A stretch of 12,834 nucleotides of DNA from an uncultured Prevotellaceae bacterium (GTDB lineage Bacteria > Bacteroidota > Bacteroidia > Bacteroidales > Bacteroidaceae): NCBI GenBank assembly GCA_905202115.1, contig CAJKQZ010000059.1, positions 1 to 12,834 of the forward strand. Direction: 5' to 3'. Of the stretch, positions 6,901 to 12,834 are shown one piece after another. A model generated the notes under the pieces. That model ran no database searches. It saw only the letters and a program-made list of their open reading frames with translations, and was not told where the DNA came from. The position numbers and the translations under genes were made by a program. Positions within the stretch are counted from its first letter, which is position 1; each line of letters opens with the position of its first letter.

Positions 6901-8515
6901 CGATAAGATTATAGCTCGTACGCGTCATTCGATTCCTGGAATTTCATTGATTTCTCCTCCTCCTCATCATGATATTTACTCAATAGAGGATCTGGCCCAG
7001 CTTATTTTCGATTTGAAGAACGTCAATCCGTCGGCGAATATAAGTGTGAAACTTGTTGCCGAGACCGGAGTGGGCACGATAGCGGCCGGTGTGGCTAAGG
7101 CTAAGGCTGATTTGATTACCATATCTGGCGCTGACGGCGGAACGGGTGCTTCTCCTGGCTCTTCGATTTATTATACAGGTATAGCTCCCGAATTAGGATT
7201 GAGCGAAACCCAGCAAACGCTTGTGCGCAATGGTTTGCGCGGACAGGTACGCCTTCAGGTGGACGGTCAGATGAAGACCGGACGCGATGTTATACTCATG
7301 GCACTTCTCGGAGCCGAGGAGTATGGATTTGCAACGTCTGCACTTATTGTTCTCGGCTGTGTGATGATGCGCAAGTGTCATACCAACACATGTCCTATGG
7401 GTGTGACTACCCAGAACGAGGACTTGCGCAGGCGTTTCCGCGGCCGCAGCGAATATCTTGTAAACTATTTCAGATTCCTCGCCCGTGAGGTACGTGAATA
7501 TTTAGCTGAAATGGGATTCACATCAATGGACGAAATAATCGGCCGCACGGATCTTATTGTGCGAAAGGATATGAAATCGGGTAATGCGAAATTGTTCGAT
7601 TTCGGTAAACTTCTTTACAATCCGTCGAAAGAGAACGGAGCGGCAACCCGCAATGTTATTTCGCAGAATCATAATATCGGCACGGTAATGGACTTGGAAA
7701 TAATCAGGAAAATGCGCGACGCGATTGACAACAAGACCGAAATGTCGCTCGATTGCGTGGTTTGCAATACCGACCGAGCCGTAGGAGCAATGCTTTCGGG
7801 CGAAATAGCCAAGAAGTGGGGCGAGGAAGGTTTGCCTGAGCATACTATAAATGTGAAGTTCCGCGGTTCGGCCGGCCAGAGCTTCGGCGCATTTCTCGTA
7901 AAGGGCGTCGACTTTACGCTCGAGGGCGATACGAACGATTATCTCGGTAAAGGACTGAGCGGTGGCCGTATTGCCGTTATGCCGCCTTTACGCAGTACGT
8001 TTGACGAATCGAAAAATACGATTGCCGGTAACACTTTGCTTTACGGTGCAACTACAGGAGAGGTTTACATTGCCGGCCGCGCGGGCGAACGCTTTGCCGT
8101 GCGCAACTCCGGAGCTATTGCCGTAGTAGAAGGCGTGGGAGACCACTGCTGCGAGTATATGACCGGCGGTCGTGTGGTAGTGCTCGGCCCGACAGGGCGA
8201 AACTTTGCAGCCGGAATGAGCGGCGGCGTTGCCTACGTGTGGAATCCGGAGGAAAACTTCGACTATTTCTGCAATATGGACTCTGTAGAGCTCTCATTGA
8301 TAGAGGATAAGGTTTCGAACAAGGAACTGCACGAGTTGATTCGCCAGCACTATCTTTACACAGGTAGCAAGCTTGCGCTCAGAATGCTCGACAATTGGCC
8401 CGGATATGTTAACGAATTTATCCAGGTTGTTCCTATCGAGTATAAAAAGGTTTTGCAGGAAGAGCAAATGCGTAAACTTCAGGAAAAGGTCAACGCCGTG
8501 CAGCAACAGTTCTGA
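3968..8515 (+). CDS. gltB: Glutamate synthase (NAD(P)H), large (alpha) subunit
   Basis: The large GOGAT subunit hydrolyses glutamine, channels the ammonia to its synthase site and makes glutamate from 2-oxoglutarate, using electrons passed from GltD. The 1515-residue length is normal for the family. The ATG follows an A-rich stretch. Residues 1-36 look like the propeptide removed to expose the catalytic N-terminal Cys37 (DACGVGM). The class II amidotransferase domain reaches about 430 (NGEINTVRGNR near 265). A central domain follows. The FMN-binding synthase domain spans about 800-1200 (SFGALSKEAHETIA near 887, GAKPGEGGQLPG near 964, GADGGTGASP near 1053). Cys1131, Cys1137 and Cys1142 (C-x5-C-x4-C) would hold the 3Fe-4S cluster. 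The GXGXG beta-helix domain starts near 1299. No key residue appears to be missing. It is the first gene of the plus-strand nitrogen cluster. Confidence 0.98.
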   Translation: MSKNKTKMTNLEYGVGRCAYGAKNAGLYDSANEHDACGVGMVVNISGEKSHATVDQALRVLEHLQHRGAEGADNKTGDGAGIMLQIPHEFILLQGIPVPERGRYGTGMIFLPRNEKSEAEILEIVEDEIKQQKLKLTHVRQVPVNDDVLGRDALSTKPQILQIFVTGFEDVSVADRVLYVARKHIENRVNASNIEGKKDFYFVSLSTRTIIYKGMLTSMQLRSFYSDLENPYFTSALAVVHSRFSTNTFPTWGLAQPFRMLCHNGEINTVRGNRMWMKARESVLSTPALGDIKSLSPIVQEGMSDSASLDNVLEFMVASGLSLPHAMAMLVPESFNAKNPISEDLKAFYEYHSILMEPWDGPAALLFSDGRYVGGMLDRNGLRPARYIITKGGTLVVSSEVGVVDIAPQEIQEKGRLQPGKMMLVDTQEGRILHDEVLKKQLAEEFPYRNWLAQNRIELDKLKSGRHIGSSVDNFKQKERIFGYTQEDVERIIVPMAQNAAEPTMSMGNDTPLAAFSERPQLLFNYFRQQFAQVTNPPIDPIREELVMSLTEYIGAVGMNILVPNEEHCKMVRLPYPILTNTQLDILCNIRYKGFNSVKLQMLYEVKEGAEGLQKALERLCREAERSVVQGINYIILSDRDVDSEHAPVPSLLAVSAVHHYLISVGKRVQTALVVESGEVRETMHAALLLGFGASALNPYMAFAVIDDITKRGDVQLDYGTAEANYIKAVCKGLLKIMSKMGISTIRSYRGAKIFEAVGLSSELSNKYFGGMSSPFGGVGLKEIAGNYERMHSCGFAEKEGRLDYIGEYSFRKDGVHHAWNPDTIRLLQLSTRTGSYKKFKEFTELVDEKEQPIFIRDFFDFRRNPIAVDKVESEESILKRFVTGAMSFGALSKEAHETIALAMNSIHGRSNTGEGGEDSDRYVPMADGTSLRSSIKQVASGRFGVTTEYLVNADEIQIKIAQGAKPGEGGQLPGYKVDKIIARTRHSIPGISLISPPPHHDIYSIEDLAQLIFDLKNVNPSANISVKLVAETGVGTIAAGVAKAKADLITISGADGGTGASPGSSIYYTGIAPELGLSETQQTLVRNGLRGQVRLQVDGQMKTGRDVILMALLGAEEYGFATSALIVLGCVMMRKCHTNTCPMGVTTQNEDLRRRFRGRSEYLVNYFRFLAREVREYLAEMGFTSMDEIIGRTDLIVRKDMKSGNAKLFDFGKLLYNPSKENGAATRNVISQNHNIGTVMDLEIIRKMRDAIDNKTEMSLDCVVCNTDRAVGAMLSGEIAKKWGEEGLPEHTINVKFRGSAGQSFGAFLVKGVDFTLEGDTNDYLGKGLSGGRIAVMPPLRSTFDESKNTIAGNTLLYGATTGEVYIAGRAGERFAVRNSGAIAVVEGVGDHCCEYMTGGRVVVLGPTGRNFAAGMSGGVAYVWNPEENFDYFCNMDSVELSLIEDKVSNKELHELIRQHYLYTGSKLALRMLDNWPGYVNEFIQVVPIEYKKVLQEEQMRKLQEKVNAVQQQF

Positions 8516-8589
8516 AAACTACAAATCATTACTGTATAAAAATTAAATTTCGGATAAATATTCAATAAACAAAACTTCGAAAAAATCAC

Positions 8590-8665
8590 GCTCCAGGACA
8601 TAATTAAAAATACAAGGCACATATTTCGAATTATCTCAGACATATTTTAAAATATCTCAGACATA
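8590..8665. repeat. 21-bp phased array of four 13-bp units between gltB and gltD
   Basis: The units are GCTCCAGGACATA (8590-8602), TACAAGGCACATA (8611-8623) and two identical copies of TATCTCAGACATA (8632-8644, 8653-8665). Starts are 21 bp apart and all units end in ACATA. The spacers are ATTAAAAA, TTTCGAAT and TTTTAAAA; the last equals the spacer at 3623-3630. The TACAAG unit is the exact reverse complement of 12-24. The array fills the middle of the 270-bp gltB-gltD gap. I find no convincing promoter, terminator or small gene in the rest of that gap. Confidence 0.8.
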
Positions 8666-8785
8666 TTTTCGAGGGCCTTTAAACGCTCTGTTACAGGAAT
8701 TCATAAAAAGTGAATATAAACAGATATCAAACGAATAAATATTCAAGTCCGAAAGCGTGAACAGATAAAATATATAGAAAACATC

Positions 8786-10129
8786 ATGGGAGATCCTAAA
8801 GCATTTCTTACCATACATCGCCAGGAGGCAGGTTATCGCCCTGTTCATGAGCGAATTTACGATTTCAGCCAGGTAGAGCAGACGCTCAATACGCACGACC
8901 GTCGTTTGCAGGCATCGCGCTGCATGGCTTGCGGAGTTCCTTTCTGTCATTGGGCGTGTCCGCTCGGCAATCGCCAGCCGGAATGGCAGGATGCCTTATA
9001 TAAAGGCCGCTGGCGCGACGCTTACGAAATTCTCACCGCAACGTGCGATTTTCCTGAGTTCACCGGTCGCATTTGTCCCGCTTTGTGCGAGAAAAGTTGT
9101 GTTCTAAAGTTTTCGAGCGACGAACCTGTAACCGTTCGTGAAAACGAAGCCGCTATAATTGAGGCTGCTTTCCGAGAAAATTACATTGTGCCGCGTCAGA
9201 TAGAGCGCAACGGAAAGAGCGTTGCCGTTATAGGCTCCGGTCCTGCGGGACTTGTGTGCGCGAACCGTCTTAACGGTATGGGGTATGAAGTTACATTATT
9301 CGACAAACACGAAGCTCCGGGCGGATTGTTGCGGTTCGGCATTCCTAATTTCAAACTCGACAAATCTGTTATAAACAGGCGCATGAAAATACTCGAGGCC
9401 GAAGGAATACATTTCGTGATGAACGCGGAAATAGATCCTGACCGTCTGCCCGAAGGTTTCGATGCATACTGTTTGTGTACGGGAGCAGAAACTCCGCGTG
9501 ACCTGAATGTTCCAGGGCGTGAGCTTAAAGGGGTTCATTTTGCCCTCGAAATGCTTTCGCAGCAGAACCGGGTGCTTGCGGGACAAACATTTTCCGAAGA
9601 AGAACGCATAACGGCACGCGGACGCGACGTGCTGGTAATCGGTGGAGGCGACACCGGTTCCGACTGTATAGGAACGAGCATTCGCCAGGGGGCCAAGAGC
9701 GTTACGCAAATAGAGATAATGCCTAAACCTCCGGTAGGGCACAATCCTGAAACCCCGTGGCCGGAGTGGCCCCGCGTATTCAAAACCACATCCTCGCATG
9801 AGGAAGGGTGTACACGCCGCTGGCTGCTCACGACAAACCGTTTTATCGGTGAAAACGGATGTGTGAAAGCGGCCGAAATAGAGGAGGTGGAGTGGATTCC
9901 GGCAGCCGACGGAGGACGTCCTCAGATGAAAATGACAGGAAAGAAGGAAATCCTGAAAACCGACATGGTATTGCTTGCAATGGGCTTTCTTAGAAATCCC
10001 GAACGCGAATATCCCGAAAATGTATTCGTAGCTGGCGACGCCAAATCGGGAGCTTCGCTCGTGGTAAGGGCTATGGCTTCCGGACGCGACGCAGCAAAAC
10101 AAATAGACCTATACATAAAATCGAAATAA
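8786..10129 (+). CDS. gltD: Glutamate synthase, small (beta) subunit
   Basis: GltD takes electrons from NAD(P)H through FAD and passes them over 4Fe-4S clusters to GltB. The N-terminal cluster domain has two cysteine groups: Cys46, 49, 54 and 58, and Cys97, 101 and 105. The FAD dinucleotide-binding motif VIGSGPAGL is at 148-156, with GGLLRFGIPNFKLDK after it. The NAD(P)H-binding motif VIGGGDTGSDC is at 284-294, followed by the family signature PWPEWPR. The final FAD contact VFVAGD is at 413-418. At 447 residues it is about 25 shorter than E. coli GltD. Most of the loss lies between AMGF (398-401) and VFVAGD, where only 11 residues remain. It starts at an ATG with no clear Shine-Dalgarno sequence, 270 bp after gltB. 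The match to GltD rather than other members of this oxidoreductase family rests on the neighbouring gltB and the PWPEWPR region. Confidence 0.96.
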   Translation: MGDPKAFLTIHRQEAGYRPVHERIYDFSQVEQTLNTHDRRLQASRCMACGVPFCHWACPLGNRQPEWQDALYKGRWRDAYEILTATCDFPEFTGRICPALCEKSCVLKFSSDEPVTVRENEAAIIEAAFRENYIVPRQIERNGKSVAVIGSGPAGLVCANRLNGMGYEVTLFDKHEAPGGLLRFGIPNFKLDKSVINRRMKILEAEGIHFVMNAEIDPDRLPEGFDAYCLCTGAETPRDLNVPGRELKGVHFALEMLSQQNRVLAGQTFSEEERITARGRDVLVIGGGDTGSDCIGTSIRQGAKSVTQIEIMPKPPVGHNPETPWPEWPRVFKTTSSHEEGCTRRWLLTTNRFIGENGCVKAAEIEEVEWIPAADGGRPQMKMTGKKEILKTDMVLLAMGFLRNPEREYPENVFVAGDAKSGASLVVRAMASGRDAAKQIDLYIKSK

Positions 10130-10137
10130 CAGGTATA

Positions 10138-10166
10138 TTGACTTTTATATATCGGAAATAGCTTTA
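10138..10166 (+). promoter_or_regulatory. Possible promoter of the glutamine synthetase gene
   Basis: TTG (10138-10140) is followed after 18 bp by TAGCTTTA (10159-10166), which differs from TAnnTTTG only in its last base. It lies between gltD and glnN, in a 76-bp gap, 40 bp before the ATG. This would let glnN be expressed apart from gltBD. The region is AT-rich, so the match is not strong. Confidence 0.4.
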
Positions 10167-10205
10167 AAAGAATAAAATAAAAACAACCTCAAATAACAAG
10201 TGATT

Positions 10206-12395
10206 ATGTCAACATTGAGATTCAGAGTAGTAGAAGCGGCTTTCGGTAAAAAACCGCTCGAAGTGGCTTTACCGGCAGAACGCCCGTCGGAGTATTTCGG
10301 CAAATATGTGTTCAACAACGAGAAGATGTTGCGCTATCTTCCTGGCGACGTATACCGCAAGCTCACCAATGCAATCGAAAACGGCCTTGTTCTCGACCGC
10401 TCCATAGCAGACGCAGTGGCCGAAGGCATGAAACGCTGGGCTATAGAGATGAAAGCCACGCACTACACCCATTGGTTTTCGCCTCTTACCGACGCTACAG
10501 CAGAAAAGCACGACGCTTTCATCGAGCCCAACGGACGTGGCGGTGTAATTGAAGAATTTACCGGAAAACTGCTCGCACAGCAGGAGCCCGATGCTTCATC
10601 ATTCCCAAGCGGTGGCATACGAAATACTTTCGAGGCACGCGGCTATACTGCATGGGATCCTTCTTCTCCCGCTTTCATAGTAGACGATACGCTTTATATA
10701 CCGACGATATTCATTGCTTACACCGGCGAATCGCTCGACTACAAGGCTCCTTTGCTCAAAGCCTTGCGTGCGGTCGACAAAGCGGCAGTAGATGTTTGCC
10801 ATTACTTCAATAGCGATGTACGCAAGGTATATGCGTATCTGGGTTGGGAACAGGAATATTTTCTTGTCGATGAAGGTTTGTATGCAGCCCGTCCCGACCT
10901 GCTTCTTACCGGACGTACTCTTATGGGACACGAGAGCTCGAAAAACCAACAGCTCGAAGATCATTATTTCGGAGCGATTCCCTCGCGTATTTCGGCATTT
11001 ATGAAAGAGCTCGAAATAGAGGCGCTGAAACTGGGCATACCCGTAAAGACGCGTCACAACGAGGTTGCGCCAAACCAGTACGAGCTTGCTCCCGTTTTCG
11101 AGGAGTGCAATCTTGCTACCGACCACAATATGCTGATTATGTCGCTTATGCGTAAAGTTGCCCGCCGTCACGGATTCCGTGTACTGCTTCATGAAAAACC
11201 TTTTAAGGGAATAAACGGAAGCGGCAAGCACAACAACTGGTCTTTGGGCACAGATACAGGACTTTGTCTTATGGCTCCGGGAAAAACAGCCGAAGATAAC
11301 CTGCGTTTCATTACTTTCATCGTAAACACTCTTGTTGCGGTTTACCGCCACAACGGCTTGCTTAAAGCCAGCATATCGACGGCAACGAACGCTCACCGTC
11401 TTGGTGCGAACGAGGCGCCTCCTGCAATAATTTCTTCTTTCCTCGGTGCGCAGCTTACGAGTATTCTTGAGAAAATAGAGAAGTTCGATACTTCCGATCT
11501 CGTTTCTTTCAGCAAGAAGCAGAATATGAAATTCGACATACCTCAGATTCCCGAGTTGCTTATCGATAATACCGACCGCAACCGTACTTCTCCGTTCGCA
11601 TTTACCGGCAACAGGTTCGAGTTCCGTGCCGTAGGTTCGCAGGCAAATTGCGCGGCGGCAATGATAGTTCTCAACACAGCGGTTGCAGAACAGCTGAAAG
11701 AGTTCAAGAAAGCAGTAGACGAGCGTCTTGCTGCCGGAGCAGACAAGACCGCTGCCATTGTGGAGGAACTGCGTAAGCTTATAAAGGAAAGCAAGCCTAT
11801 TCATTTCGAGGGTAACGGTTACAGCGACGAATGGAAAGAGGAAGCCGTACGCCGCGGTTTGGATTGCGAGACATCTGTTCCTTTGATTTACGACAATTAC
11901 CTTAAACCTGAAAACGTGGCTATGTTCGAGTCTACAAATGTCATGACCCGCAAGGAGCTTGAAGCCCGCAATGAGGTTAAATGGGAAATCTATACGAAGA
12001 AAATCCAGATAGAGAGCCGTGTTCTCGGCGACCTTGCGATGAATCATATCGTTCCGGTTGCCACGCAGTACCAGACGTTGCTTGTCGACAACGCTTACAA
12101 GGTGCGCACCGTGCTTCCTGCCGACCGTGCCGACGCTGCTACGAAAAAGAACATAGAGCTTATAGAGAAGATATCTTCTCATATAGCTTTCATCGAGGAG
12201 CATGTTGCCGCAATGATCGAGGCCCGCAAGGTTGCCAACAGGATTGTAGACAACAAGCAGCGCGCTGTGGCATATCACGATACCGTGGCGCCGATGTTCG
12301 ACGAGATCCGTTATCATATAGACAAACTCGAACTTATAGTAAGCGACCAGGCGTGGACGCTTCCTAAGTATCGCGAACTTTTGTTCATACGATAA
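10206..12395 (+). CDS. glnN: Glutamine synthetase, type III
   Basis: This enzyme makes glutamine from glutamate, ammonium and ATP in the cytoplasm and supplies substrate to GltBD. Starting at the ATG at 10206 the protein has 729 residues, the usual length of the Bacteroides type III enzyme (GSIII). A GTG two codons earlier (10200) is possible but less likely. Type III features are visible: an N-terminal region with THYTHWFSPLTDATAEKHD, EVAPNQYE near 286-293, the ATP-site segment NGSGKHNNWS near 337-346, and NRTSPFAFTGNRFEFRAVGS near 458-477. A long C-terminal extension not found in type I enzymes follows. GSIII lacks the adenylylation control of type I, so control is expected through transcription or bound proteins. 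It lies 76 bp after gltD on the same strand, either as the last gene of the operon or from its own promoter. Confidence 0.97.
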   Translation: MSTLRFRVVEAAFGKKPLEVALPAERPSEYFGKYVFNNEKMLRYLPGDVYRKLTNAIENGLVLDRSIADAVAEGMKRWAIEMKATHYTHWFSPLTDATAEKHDAFIEPNGRGGVIEEFTGKLLAQQEPDASSFPSGGIRNTFEARGYTAWDPSSPAFIVDDTLYIPTIFIAYTGESLDYKAPLLKALRAVDKAAVDVCHYFNSDVRKVYAYLGWEQEYFLVDEGLYAARPDLLLTGRTLMGHESSKNQQLEDHYFGAIPSRISAFMKELEIEALKLGIPVKTRHNEVAPNQYELAPVFEECNLATDHNMLIMSLMRKVARRHGFRVLLHEKPFKGINGSGKHNNWSLGTDTGLCLMAPGKTAEDNLRFITFIVNTLVAVYRHNGLLKASISTATNAHRLGANEAPPAIISSFLGAQLTSILEKIEKFDTSDLVSFSKKQNMKFDIPQIPELLIDNTDRNRTSPFAFTGNRFEFRAVGSQANCAAAMIVLNTAVAEQLKEFKKAVDERLAAGADKTAAIVEELRKLIKESKPIHFEGNGYSDEWKEEAVRRGLDCETSVPLIYDNYLKPENVAMFESTNVMTRKELEARNEVKWEIYTKKIQIESRVLGDLAMNHIVPVATQYQTLLVDNAYKVRTVLPADRADAATKKNIELIEKISSHIAFIEEHVAAMIEARKVANRIVDNKQRAVAYHDTVAPMFDEIRYHIDKLELIVSDQAWTLPKYRELLFIR

Positions 12396-12618
12396 AATTT
12401 GTGCGGGCAGTCGGGTTGCATTGCGGTGTGAATGCGCCGTAATTGCTTCCGGACTGCGTTGCATGCAACTGAAATATTTTCATTTTTGTTACATTCTGTT
12501 TTTGTTTAATGCTGTATTGTCAAGCCTTGCACACTGGTATTCAATTCCATGTTAAGTGTCGGTGGCTAAACAGACTGCATTAAATAAAGATTACTCTGAC
12601 GTAATCTTTCTGTGTCGT
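12396..12618 (+). other. Structured non-coding stretch after glutamine synthetase (long 3' UTR or small RNA candidate)
   Basis: No convincing reading frame is present. Twelve bases after the stop codon begins an imperfect stem-loop: GCAGTCGG (12407-12414) pairs with CCGGACTGC (12449-12457, one bulged G). Inside it ATTGCGG (12420-12426) pairs with CCGTAAT (12437-12443) across an internal loop. A second long-range option pairs GTTGCAT (12415-12421) with ATGCAAC (12463-12469). A 9-bp hairpin follows at 12586-12609 (AAAGATTAC, loop TCTGAC, GTAATCTTT). The first good terminator comes only at 12619-12670. This could be a long 3' UTR, a small RNA cut from it, or a separate RNA gene. I found no clear internal promoter. 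Confidence 0.3.
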
Positions 12619-12670
12619 GCGGCGGGCGTGCTTTTTTGCAGTGATGCAAAGGCCCGCCCGCCGCTTTTTT
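12619..12670 (+). terminator. Strong intrinsic terminator, plus strand
   Basis: A perfect 10-bp GC-rich stem pairs GCGGCGGGCG (12619-12628) with CGCCCGCCGC (12655-12664), followed by six T (12665-12670). A smaller stem, TTTGCA/TGCAAA (12635-12640 with 12645-12650), is nested inside with a GTGA loop. The T run is present only on the plus strand. It lies 224 bp after the glnN stop and probably ends that transcript or a small RNA before it. Confidence 0.85.
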
Positions 12671-12768
12671 GTGGATGTTCATTAATGTGGCGCTGCGGTT
12701 GTTAAAGGATTTGTTTCGGTTCATGCTGAAAACAAGGCAGGCAGGGATTTCTATAAAAAGGGTTTTTA

Positions 12769-12834
12769 CGAAAAAAAATATTTTTTCGTGTGGTAAAAAA
12801 CTTCCCGCAGTAAATTGAAAATACAAGGGAGATA
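12769..12834 (-). repeat. Right-end copy of 66-bp inverted repeat, 21-bp phased
   Basis: Read on the minus strand it begins TATCTCCCTTGTA (12834-12822), then spacer TTTTCAAT, unit TTACTGCGGGAAG (12813-12801), spacer TTTTTTAC, and CACACG leading into an A/T palindrome (12788-12769). It matches 12-77 at about 58 of 66 bases. Differences include G-to-C exchanges at 15, 17 and 29 of the left copy and a one-base shift of the A/T tract centre. The last unit stops exactly at the end of the window, so the element may extend outside it. Between the terminator (12670) and this repeat I see no gene. Confidence 0.75.

Noticed and set aside
10599..12464. A 621-codon open frame antisense to the glutamine synthetase gene
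   Set aside because: It lies almost wholly opposite a strongly recognised gene, shows no domain or signal that I know, and its existence follows from the codon use of the sense gene.
12..12834. A 12.8-kb composite transposon bounded by inverted repeats
   Set aside because: No transposase or integrase is present, the cargo is core metabolism plus a tRNA, no target duplication can be seen, and related repeat units also occur inside the window.

Overview
The window looks like a chromosomal piece of a member of the Bacteroidales. Four things point there: a type III glutamine synthetase of 729 residues, a 980-residue outer-membrane barrel protein of a family typical of Bacteroidetes, promoter-like elements of the Bacteroidetes form (TTTG / 19-21 bp / TAnnTTTG), and coding starts without clear Shine-Dalgarno sequences. 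I cannot name the genus.

Layout. Positions 1-77 hold a repeat that has an inverted copy at the other end of the window (12769-12834). A tRNA-Arg(ACG) gene lies on the minus strand at 249-325, with a good promoter upstream and an intrinsic terminator downstream. A large outer-membrane beta-barrel protein gene (552-3494) is also on the minus strand. A 473-bp divergent intergenic region follows, and then three plus-strand genes: gltB (3968-8515), gltD (8786-10129) and the type III glutamine synthetase gene (10206-12395). The last 439 bp contain no convincing gene but hold RNA-like hairpins and a strong intrinsic terminator at 12619-12670.

Together gltB, gltD and glnN encode the whole GS-GOGAT cycle. 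Glutamine synthetase fixes ammonium onto glutamate. Glutamate synthase then moves the amide nitrogen to 2-oxoglutarate with electrons that GltD takes from NAD(P)H. The three genes may be co-transcribed, but the 270-bp and 76-bp gaps and a promoter-like element before glnN also allow separate expression.

The coding content is housekeeping. The unusual content is in the intergenic DNA. Four sites (window start, 3589-3664, 8590-8665, window end) carry units of 13 bp separated by 8-bp AT-rich spacers, giving a strict 21-bp period (two helical turns). The clearest units are near-perfect dyads such as TATCTCAGAGATA and TATGTCAGACATA. Others are built from interchangeable half-sites (TATCTC, TATGTC, TATGTG, TACAAG), and a third unit type contains TGCGGGA. 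I do not recognise this family. It could be a dispersed mosaic repeat or a set of helically phased protein-binding sites. The window ends inside such repeats, which may simply mean that an assembly broke there.
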